A stretch of 64,000 nt of DNA from Hormoscilla sp. GUM202 (lineage in GTDB: Bacteria; Cyanobacteriota; Cyanobacteriia; Cyanobacteriales; Desertifilaceae). Positions 51,951-58,192 of the stretch are shown in pieces. A program made the position numbers and the translations under genes. Every line of letters begins with the position of its first letter. Position 1 is the first letter of the stretch. Below the pieces are notes generated by a model that saw only the letters and a program-made list of their open reading frames with translations, was not told the DNA's origin and did no database searches. The stretch spans positions 1 through 64,000 of the forward strand of contig RFFC02000007.1 in NCBI GenBank assembly GCA_005518205.2. Direction: 5' to 3'.

Positions 51951-52304
51951 TCACAAAGAGATCAGCAAGCTGAAGATTACCAACCCCAGCAGCACCAACC
52001 AGGTCATATTCCGCCTGACCCAGAATTTAATTCCTTGACGGCTGAAGATATTTCTGTTAAGATTGTACTCAACAATTGGTTCGGAAATATCTTGGTAGAG
52101 AGTACAATCTCTAGCATGGGGGCGCTGGGGAAAGTCACAGGTATCATCAGCGTGGTAAGTGCAACTGTTACACAAAGGTTCGGCCCCCGTAGCGCGGTGT
52201 AAAGGGATGCCCGGATGACCGTATGCTTTCAGGACCAGACCGCAATGGGGACAGGTAACTGCTTGAGAATTGATAGATTGGTGACAGCGAGGACAATCGG
52301 ACAT
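51951..52304 (-). CDS. Zinc-ribbon membrane protein with an NblS-like Cys module
   Basis: A 117-residue protein. Residues 4-21 are a zinc ribbon (CPRC..CPHC). Residues 45-67 carry a second Cys set, C-x2-C-x7-C-x10-C, within LCNSCTYHADDTCDFPQRPH and DCTLY. This is the same spacing and wording as the segment between PAS and HisKA in the NblS-like kinase (LCKNCLHDRNDTCRFPDRPH). A single C-terminal transmembrane helix (MTWLVLLGLVIFSLLISL) anchors it, with the zinc part in the cytosol. It is divergent from the kinase-FGE gene (74 bases between starts). Likely a metal- or redox-binding accessory; precise role unknown. Confidence 0.8.
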   Translation of the reverse strand: MSDCPRCHQSINSQAVTCPHCGLVLKAYGHPGIPLHRATGAEPLCNSCTYHADDTCDFPQRPHARDCTLYQDISEPIVEYNLNRNIFSRQGIKFWVRRNMTWLVLLGLVIFSLLISL

Positions 52305-52378
52305 GAGATAATTGTGATATTCTGTTACCCTTTAAGATATCATATTGACAGCGACCCAGACCATCCAGAGGAACAGTC
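52305..52378. promoter_or_regulatory. Divergent intergenic promoter region
   Basis: Only 74 bases separate the starts of the zinc-ribbon membrane protein (minus) and the kinase-FGE gene (plus). The A/T-rich middle (TTTAAGATATCATATTGACA) must hold promoter elements for both unless they are leaderless, and GATATCATAT is a good candidate for overlapping -10 boxes. GAGGAACAG lies before the kinase ATG. Confidence 0.45.
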
Positions 52379-54295
52379 ATGATCTACTGTCTGAACCCGA
52401 ACTGCTTAAATCCTCAAAATCCAGATAACCATCGCTTTTGCCAGAGTTGCGGCGCGAAGTTAATCCCGCAATTGTTAAACCGCTTCGCTATTCTGGAAAG
52501 ATTGGGGGAAGGAGGATTTGGCAAAACCTATCGGGCCACTGACGGCCATCGGATGAATGCCAATTCCGTGGTCAAGCAGTTCGCCCCGGCCCCCGAGATG
52601 CAGCAGGCGATGCGCAACAACCCCCAACTGCGGGACAAAATGCTGGAATTGTTTGAGCGGGAGGCAAGTCAATTGTTAGAATTGGGGCAGCATCCCCAAA
52701 TTCCCACTTTGTTTGCTTACTTTCAAGCCGACTTGCAATTACAAACAGGGACATATCCTTATTTATATCTGGCCCAGGAGTATGTAGAGGGGGAGAATTT
52801 ACTGCAAGCCCTAATACAGAAGCAAAGCTTTGACGAAGCTGAGGTAAGGTCGATATTAGCTGACTTGTTACCGATTCTGGAATTGATTCACTCTCGGAAA
52901 GTGATTCATCGGGACATCAAACCTGAGAATATCATGCGGCGCCAGAGTGACGGAAGATTGGTGTTGATTGATTTCGGCGTTTCCAAGCAAGCAACGGGAA
53001 CGAGTATCCCACCCCGAAGTACCGTCAGCACTATGGGAAGTAACAAGACGATAGCGGGAACACCGGGATACGCGCCACCCGAACAAATGCTTTACGGTAA
53101 AGCTTATCCTGCTAGCGACCTTTATGCGCTGGGGGCAACTTGCATCCATTTACTGACGGGAGAAAATCCTTTATTTCTGTTTGAACCGATGGATAGTCGG
53201 TGGTTGTGGCAAGAAAGCTTGCAAAGACAAGGAAAATATGTAAGTCCCCAGTTAACTCAGGTAATAGAGGGGTTGCTGGGGGAAAAACCGAAGGACCGCT
53301 ATCAGTCAGCTACTGAGGTATTAGCAGCATTAAACTCCAGCGTTTCTTCTCCTCCCAATGCGAGTAGGGTGGGCACCGCCGGCACCGCCCACCAGCAACC
53401 AAGCGCCCACCAACCGAGTAGGGCGAACATCACCAACCAGGCCAACCCTCAATCAAATGCGAATACCTTGCCAACCTTTGAATTTGAAGTAGTGATAATA
53501 GACAAGGGAGGCCGAGAAATCAGTCGGAGTCGTTTGCGGGCAGAATTTTATCGGGAAGACTTGGGTAATGGCGTGATACTGGAAATGATATCCATTCCCG
53601 GGGGCAAGTTTACTATCGGTTCCCCCGAAAGCGAGACAGGACGAAAGAAAACTGAAGGTCCGCAGCGAGAAGTGACTGTATCTCCTTTCTTTATGGGCAA
53701 GTTTCCCATCACCCAAGCCCAGTGGCAAGCGGTGATAAGCAATAACCCGTCTCATTTTAAGGGGGCGAACAGACCTGTAGAATGTGTAGGCTGGGATGAT
53801 GCGGTAGAATTTTGTCAGCGACTTTCCCGTAAGACGAGAAAAAGCTATCGCTTGCCCAGCGAGGCGGAATGGGAATACGCCTGTCGCGCTGGTACTACCA
53901 CGCCATTCCACTTTGGAGAAACTATTACTGCGGACCTCGCGAACTACAATGGCAACAAAACCTATGGGAATGCCCCCAAAGGATCCTGTGGCAAACAAAC
54001 CACCCCTGTCGGCTATTTTCAAGTGGCGAACAACTTTGGGTTGTACGACATGCATGGGCTAGTCTGGGAATGGTGTGCCGACCCCTGGCACGAGACCTAT
54101 CGCGGCATTCCTGCTGATGGCAGCACTTGGGAATTCGGCGGCGATGATTCACTTAAGATGCTTCGCGGCGGTAGCTGGCTCTTCGATCCCGCAGGTTGTC
54201 GCAGCGCCTGTCGCGCTAGGACTTCTCCGGGCGACAGGCGCAACTACTGCGGTTTGCGAGTTGTGGTTGGCGGTGCTGTTGTGCGGACACCTTAA
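52379..54295 (+). CDS. Ser/Thr kinase fused to an FGE-sulfatase domain
   Basis: A 638-residue protein. Residues 4-25 are a zinc-ribbon-like start (CLNPNCLNPQNPDNHRFCQS C). Residues about 33-310 are a Hanks-type kinase: GEGGFGKTYRAT, VIHRDIKPENIM, LIDFGVSK and GTPGYAPPEQ. A Gln/Asn/Ala-rich linker (about 318-375) follows. Residues about 395-632 are a formylglycine-generating-enzyme-like (SUMF1) domain: MISIPGGKFTIGSPESETG, RLPSEAEWEYACRAGTTTPF, NNFGLYDMHGLVWEWCADPW, MLRGGSWLFDPAGCRSACRA. Such fusions are frequent in cyanobacteria and thought to be signalling proteins. In the linker, GTAGGGTGGGCACCGCC...CACCGCCCACC (53367-53395) is a repeat read in frame as VGTAGTAHQ. Confidence 0.92.
   Translation: MIYCLNPNCLNPQNPDNHRFCQSCGAKLIPQLLNRFAILERLGEGGFGKTYRATDGHRMNANSVVKQFAPAPEMQQAMRNNPQLRDKMLELFEREASQLLELGQHPQIPTLFAYFQADLQLQTGTYPYLYLAQEYVEGENLLQALIQKQSFDEAEVRSILADLLPILELIHSRKVIHRDIKPENIMRRQSDGRLVLIDFGVSKQATGTSIPPRSTVSTMGSNKTIAGTPGYAPPEQMLYGKAYPASDLYALGATCIHLLTGENPLFLFEPMDSRWLWQESLQRQGKYVSPQLTQVIEGLLGEKPKDRYQSATEVLAALNSSVSSPPNASRVGTAGTAHQQPSAHQPSRANITNQANPQSNANTLPTFEFEVVIIDKGGREISRSRLRAEFYREDLGNGVILEMISIPGGKFTIGSPESETGRKKTEGPQREVTVSPFFMGKFPITQAQWQAVISNNPSHFKGANRPVECVGWDDAVEFCQRLSRKTRKSYRLPSEAEWEYACRAGTTTPFHFGETITADLANYNGNKTYGNAPKGSCGKQTTPVGYFQVANNFGLYDMHGLVWEWCADPWHETYRGIPADGSTWEFGGDDSLKMLRGGSWLFDPAGCRSACRARTSPGDRRNYCGLRVVVGGAVVRTP
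53367..53395. repeat. GGGTGGGC/GCCCACC palindrome in the kinase linker
   Basis: GTAGGGTGGGCACCGCCGGC ACCGCCCACC forms a GGGTGGGC/GCCCACC-type hairpin. Related hairpins occur after the solute-binding-protein gene (57504-57530) and at 62751-62780, in non-coding DNA. Here it is in frame within a low-complexity linker. Confidence 0.65.
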
Positions 54296-54382
54296 CCCCT
54301 TGGCCCTTTTGCCCTCTTGCCCTTTTCCCTCTTCGCGCGCAGCCCGATCTAATTTTTTTGATATGAGGTAAAACTCCCGACG

Positions 54383-54673
54383 ATGGAATTCGAGTGGAAT
54401 CAAGAAAAAGCCCAATCTAATTTGTCCAAGCATGGAGTCTCATTTGACGAAGCTAAGACGGTTTTCGACGATCCGCTTTATATGGATTTCTACGATCCAG
54501 ACCATTCTTACGATGAGCATCGTTACATTATCATTGGAGAGTCGCAGCAAGGTCGCTTACTACTGGTGTCGTACACGGAACGAGGTAACGCGATTAGACT
54601 GATTAGTGCTAGGGTAGTAACAAGGATGGAGCGAGAAATATATGAGGAGGGTGGAAATGGAAATGTCCGATGA
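54383..54673 (+). CDS. brnT: BrnT family toxin
   Basis: A 96-residue BrnT RNase toxin (RelE-like fold). Motifs: MEFEWNQEKAQSNLSKHGVS FDEAKTVFDDPLYMDFYDPD, RYIIIGESQQGRLLLVSYTE and IRLISARVVTRMEREIYEE, including the conserved R and the terminal R-R-E-Y-like block. The toxin gene comes first and the antitoxin second, as is usual for brnTA. Its 3' end overlaps the partner gene, so they are coupled. Confidence 0.92.
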   Translation: MEFEWNQEKAQSNLSKHGVSFDEAKTVFDDPLYMDFYDPDHSYDEHRYIIIGESQQGRLLLVSYTERGNAIRLISARVVTRMEREIYEEGGNGNVR

Positions 54674-54956
54674 ACTTCGTGCCGAGTACGATTTGCGGCG
54701 TTTGCGTGTCAGGAAAGTAGGTCCTGGAAGAAAAAGTTTTGGCGAGACGATAATTCATCTAGAAGCCGATGTAGCAGAAATGTTTCCCAATTCAGAATCA
54801 GTGAATGAGGCGCTGAGGTTTTTGATTAAAATTGCTCAGGAAAACCAATTTGATGATTGGTTGGAGGGGGATCCGCGCTTCCTCCGTCGAATTCAGTCTG
54901 CTAGAGAAAGCCTCCGAGCTGGACGAGGTGTTAAACTAGAAGATGTCGAGCTATAA
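54657..54956 (+). CDS. Antitoxin partner of BrnT
   Basis: A 99-residue protein overlapping the end of brnT. I start it at ATG 54657 with GAGGAGG 7 bases upstream; ATG 54663 (MSDELRAEYDLRRLRVRKVG) is a close alternative. It contains PGRKSFGETIIHLEADVAEM FPNSESVNEALRFLIKIAQ, with a ribbon-helix-helix-like second half, and an acidic tail. It is longer than classical BrnA and lacks its exact motif, so it may be a cyanobacterial variant. A truncated copy of its 5' end lies 70 bases downstream. Confidence 0.75.
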   Translation: MEMSDELRAEYDLRRLRVRKVGPGRKSFGETIIHLEADVAEMFPNSESVNEALRFLIKIAQENQFDDWLEGDPRFLRRIQSARESLRAGRGVKLEDVEL

Positions 54957-55025
54957 AATCGCGATCGTATCGTTCCCTGTAGAAAGCCGGGAACGCGCTG
55001 CTTTTTATATGAGGAGGGTGAGGAA

Positions 55026-55115
55026 ATGTCCGATGAACTTCGTGTAGAATACGATTTGCGACGTTTGCGTAGGCCGCGAATGCTGAAATTCTTAATTTTT
55101 CACTCCTGGCTTTGA
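55026..55115 (+). pseudogene. Truncated duplicate of the antitoxin 5' end
   Basis: TATGAGGAGGGTGAGGAAAT GTCCGATGAACTTCGT and following bases repeat the ribosome site and first 15 codons of the antitoxin (MSDELRVEYDLRRLR), then diverge at CGTAGGCCGCGA and stop at TGA (29 codons). It looks like the footprint of a tandem duplication followed by deletion. Confidence 0.75.
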
Positions 55116-55205
55116 GAACCTTGACGACTGAGTGCTATTGTATTACTAACAAGGGGCGCGTTGATTAAGAAACCCTGTTTTTAAAGGAATTACCGGGTTT
55201 CTAGG

Positions 55206-55571
55206 CTACTGGAGAATATCCGATGGAGTTGTAGAGGCGGCACCGCCAAAACCGGTATAGGGACGTGAATCAACCGGTTGAACTCCAATCACAATATCCT
55301 CCTTGGGAACGCCCATTTCTACCAGTTCCTCCGCGATCGGGCGATCGGTCTCATTGCGCTGAATCCAGATTTGGCCATCTTTAATATCCAAATGCATAAG
55401 CGAATTATAGATGCGCAGATGTTCGTCCCACCCCAAATAGACAACCAAATAGCGATCGCGTTCGGGATCGAAAATCCTTTGAATCTCAATTTCTGCATTA
55501 ATCACCGTTCCCCTACTGCGTTCTATTAGCAGCTTTTGAATGCATTGACGATAATAATATAGTCGATCCAT
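55206..55571 (-). CDS. xisI: XisI family protein
   Basis: A 121-residue XisI protein: MDRLYYYRQCIQKLLIERSR at the start, then DPERDRYLVVYLGWDEHLRI YNSLMHLDIKDGQIWIQRNE TDRPIAEELVEMGVPKEDIV (in parts), all family-typical. XisI was named for the control of fdxN-element excision with XisH and XisF in heterocyst-forming species, but most copies are now thought to belong to XisH/XisI pairs resembling toxin-antitoxin modules. No xisH lies next to it here, so it is an orphan. Start at ATG 55571 rather than 55577. Confidence 0.9.
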   Translation of the reverse strand: MDRLYYYRQCIQKLLIERSRGTVINAEIEIQRIFDPERDRYLVVYLGWDEHLRIYNSLMHLDIKDGQIWIQRNETDRPIAEELVEMGVPKEDIVIGVQPVDSRPYTGFGGAASTTPSDILQ

Positions 55572-55601
55572 TTGCAAATCACCTCAACGCTTTATAATCG
55601 T

Positions 55602-55690
55602 TCGTAGTAAACGCTTTAGCGTTTAAGCCTGCAAGCCGTAAAGTGTGTCTTACTACGAACCCAGGCAAACACTTTAGTGCTTATACCATT
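55602..55690. repeat. GTTCGTAGTAA-palindrome repeats around a spacer
   Basis: GTTCGTAGTAAACGCTTTAG CGTTTAAGCC faces CTTACTACGAACCCAGGCAAAC ACTTTAGTGCTT (55650-55681), with AGCCGTAAAGTGTGTCTTAC between; that last string also occurs at 9736-9765. Confidence 0.8.
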
Positions 55691-55731
55691 TTGAAAAAAA
55701 ATGCTACAGTTAATTTAACATAATCTTAACA

Positions 55732-55785
55732 GTCGGTTTTAACCGACTTTAGCTATTAGCCGGGGGTTTGAACCCCCGGCGGGCT
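55732..55785. repeat. Two-hairpin repeat, reverse orientation
   Basis: AGTCGGTTTTAACCGACTTT AGCTATTAGCC then GGGGGTTTGAACCCCCGGC: the same two hairpins as at 17584-17633, in the opposite order. It lies upstream of the solute-binding-protein gene. Confidence 0.85.
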
Positions 55786-55864
55786 GACAGCGAAGTGAGA
55801 GAATTTTTGACAATGGTCTTACTACGAACCCCAGAGAATAGTAATATAAGAGAGTATAACACCA

Positions 55865-57505
55865 ATGACAAGACCGATGAACTTATTTAATCGCTTTCCG
55901 AGAAAGTTACGACCGGTGGTCCAATTCCTGGGTTTGTTTAGCTTATGTTTTTTGCTAGTCGTTAGCTGTAGCAACCCTCCTGCTACAACTCAATCAAATA
56001 CCGATCGCATCATCATCGGCACAACCCTGAAGGTGCGGACCGTCGATCCAGCAGATGCTTACGAACTGGCATCCGGCAATTTACTGTATAATCTGGGCGA
56101 TCGCCTGTACAGTTATGCCCCAGGCACGACCCAGTTGGTGCCGCAACTAGCCACAGAATTACCCAAAATCAGTAAAGATAAACTAACATACATTATCCCC
56201 TTGCGTCAAGGGGTAAAATTTCATGATGGCACGGCTTTCAACGCCGAAGCGATGTCATTTTCCTTGCGGCGCTTCATCGAAAATGAAGGCCCGCCTTCCT
56301 TCTTGCTAGGTGACGTAGTAGAATCTATCCAAGCAACGGGAGAGTACGAACTTACTATCAAACTAAAACAACCCTTTGCCGCCTTTCCGGCCCTGTTAGC
56401 ATTTTCAGGTGCCTGCGCCGTTTCCCCCCAAGCTTATGAAATAGGTTCGGGAAAATTCCAGCCCAACAGCTTTGTCGGTACAGGTCCCTACAAATTAGCA
56501 GAGTTTGGCACTGATATCATCCGCTTAGATGTCTTCGATCAATATTGGGGCAGCCAACCCCAAAACACCGGTGTTGATATGCAGATATTCTCCAGTTCCG
56601 CTAACCTGTTCAATGCTTTTCGCACCGGGGCGATCGATGTAGCTGCTGGTTCTCTGGATGCAGATCAAATTAAGGCCCTGGATGCACAAGCGGCTAAAAA
56701 TGGCTGGCAGCAAATTACAACGGATAGCAATACCTTAAACTATATGGTGGTAAATGTCAACTCTCCCCCCTTGGATAAACTAGAGGTCCGACAGGCCCTA
56801 GCAGCGATCGTCGATCGGGAAATTCTGAATCAGCGGGTGCTGCAAAATCAGGCCCAACCAGCCTATAGTTTGATTCCCACCTCTTTTGATGCCTATCAAC
56901 CAGTTTTCCAAACCGAATACGGTGATGGCAATGCAGCCAAAGCTAAAGCCTTGCTGCAAAAGGCGGGATATTCCCAAGCTAACCCGGCGATAATAGAACT
57001 CTGGTATGCTTCCAATTCTACCAAACGGGGCGTGATTGCCAGTACCATTAAGGCGATCGCGGACCGGGAAATGGACGGAATAATGCGGGTGGAACTGAAC
57101 AGTGTAGAATCAACAACAGCCTTTGACAATCTGGACAAAGGAGTGTATCCGACATTCTTACTAGATTGGTATGCGGACTTCTTTGACCCGGACAACTACA
57201 TTCAGCCCTTTATGGATTGCGATCGGGGTTCGGCGATCGCCGGTTGCGAGGCAGGAGCGAGCCAATATCACGGGTCATTTTACTACAACGATCGGGTGAA
57301 CGAGCTAATAGACAAGCAGCGGCAAGAAGCGAACCCGCAAAAACGTCAAGAGATGTTAATAGAAATACAAGAAATCATGGCAGAAGAGGTCCCCTTTATC
57401 CCCTTATGGCTAGATAAAGACTACATTTTTGCCCAGAAAAGGATTACGGGAGCAACGATAGAACCAACCCAGCAGTTTCCCTATTACAGTATGAAGAAAA
57501 CGTAG
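55865..57505 (+). CDS. Peptide/nickel-type ABC solute-binding lipoprotein
   Basis: A 546-residue SBP_bac_5 (DppA/OppA) protein that captures a peptide, nickel or similar ligand for an ABC importer. The N-terminus is a lipoprotein signal (FLGLFSLCFLLVVSCSNPPA, lipobox LVVSC, Cys about 41). Family landmarks: GTTLKVRTVDPADAYELASG, PLRQGVKFHDGTAFNAEAMS FSLRRF, NSFVGTGPYKLAEF and the end EEVPFIPLWLDKDYIFAQKR. No permease or ATPase gene lies beside it, as is common in cyanobacteria, so its transporter partners are elsewhere. Confidence 0.9.
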   Translation: MTRPMNLFNRFPRKLRPVVQFLGLFSLCFLLVVSCSNPPATTQSNTDRIIIGTTLKVRTVDPADAYELASGNLLYNLGDRLYSYAPGTTQLVPQLATELPKISKDKLTYIIPLRQGVKFHDGTAFNAEAMSFSLRRFIENEGPPSFLLGDVVESIQATGEYELTIKLKQPFAAFPALLAFSGACAVSPQAYEIGSGKFQPNSFVGTGPYKLAEFGTDIIRLDVFDQYWGSQPQNTGVDMQIFSSSANLFNAFRTGAIDVAAGSLDADQIKALDAQAAKNGWQQITTDSNTLNYMVVNVNSPPLDKLEVRQALAAIVDREILNQRVLQNQAQPAYSLIPTSFDAYQPVFQTEYGDGNAAKAKALLQKAGYSQANPAIIELWYASNSTKRGVIASTIKAIADREMDGIMRVELNSVESTTAFDNLDKGVYPTFLLDWYADFFDPDNYIQPFMDCDRGSAIAGCEAGASQYHGSFYYNDRVNELIDKQRQEANPQKRQEMLIEIQEIMAEEVPFIPLWLDKDYIFAQKRITGATIEPTQQFPYYSMKKT

Positions 57506-57645
57506 GGTGGGAACCGCCCACCATCCCCATGAGGAAAACCTGGGCACCGCCTACCATCCGCGAGGGCAAAAACGTCGGGCACCGCCCGCTAGATTTGCTA
57601 TAATCGTTGATAGATCGAAAATACTGTACTTGAGGAATTAAAAAT

Positions 57646-58059
57646 ATGGCAGCTTCAGGACGTACAGCCTTCGGGTATCAGCGGACAGCATTTGCCCATC
57701 AGCGGACAGCATTCAGAAATCAGCGCCGGGCCTTTTGCTCTCAGCGTTTAGCATTCAAGACACAGCGGACAGCATTCAGCTATCAACGCACGGCATTCAG
57801 CTATCAGCGCACAGCCTTTAACTATCAACCTATAGCCCTGGGTGAAGCTTTAGGGTTAGGACTGCTTTCCCAGGGAGCAAGCATTGGTAATGATATTTTC
57901 GGACTCGGCGATCGGATATTCGGCGGACTGGGCAATCAAAATTCAGGAGGACTCTTTGGTAATCTCCTCGGACTCACGGGAGATCTCGGAGAACTCACGG
58001 GTGACTTCGGAGCACTCGGTCCCATCCCAGGCGATCGCCCTTTAGGACCCAAGAAATAG
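57646..58059 (+). CDS. Heptad-repeat ORF with Gly-rich tail
   Basis: A 137-residue product. Residues 4-66 are nine repeats of seven residues in the pattern (R/Q)-R-T-A-F-x-Y/H/N/S-Q (GYQRTAF, AHQRTAF, RNQRRAF, SYQRTAF and others). The rest is Gly/Leu-rich (LFGNLLGLTGDLGELTGDFG). The underlying DNA is an array of heptamers beginning CAGC, so the protein repeat is a by-product of a 7-base STRR (3 x 7 = 21 bases = 7 codons). TTGAGG before the ATG offers a ribosome site and the second half has normal codon use, so translation is plausible. Function unknown. Confidence 0.5.
   Translation: MAASGRTAFGYQRTAFAHQRTAFRNQRRAFCSQRLAFKTQRTAFSYQRTAFSYQRTAFNYQPIALGEALGLGLLSQGASIGNDIFGLGDRIFGGLGNQNSGGLFGNLLGLTGDLGELTGDFGALGPIPGDRPLGPKK
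57669..57830. repeat. Heptanucleotide array (CAGCNNN)n
   Basis: Successive heptamers CAGCGGA, CAGCATT, TGCCCAT, CAGCGCA, CAGCATT, CAGCTAT and variants run for about 160 bases. Heptamer arrays of other sequence are at 4068, 6137 and 15151. Confidence 0.8.
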
Positions 58060-58093
58060 CTTGAGGAACGCCGCCCTGACAGTTCAATTCAAT

Positions 58094-58189
58094 CGGGTAC
58101 ACTGCACTTTTGTAATCTAGCCCGCGCAGGCGGGCTTTGTTCATGTAGCCGGACCCTTTAGGGTTCGGGCGCAAATATGAGATGCACCT
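58094..58189. mobile_element. MITE-like element, 96 bp, copy 3
   Basis: Same interior as copy 1: CACTTTTGTAATCTAGCCCG, CGCAGGCGGGCTTTGTTCAT, GTAGCCGGACCCTTTAGGGT TCGGGCGCAAATATGAGATG (in parts). Ends are slightly worn (CGGGTACACTGC / GATGCACCT). A perfect 8-bp duplication AATTCAAT flanks it (58086-58093 and 58190-58197). The right copy contains the TGA stop (minus strand) of the caspase gene. Confidence 0.85.
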
Positions 58190-58192
58190 AAT

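Noticed and set aside
55206-55571. An excisable fdxN-like element suggested by XisI
   Set aside because: No xisH, site-specific recombinase or split gene is visible; XisI alone is not evidence of an excisable element.
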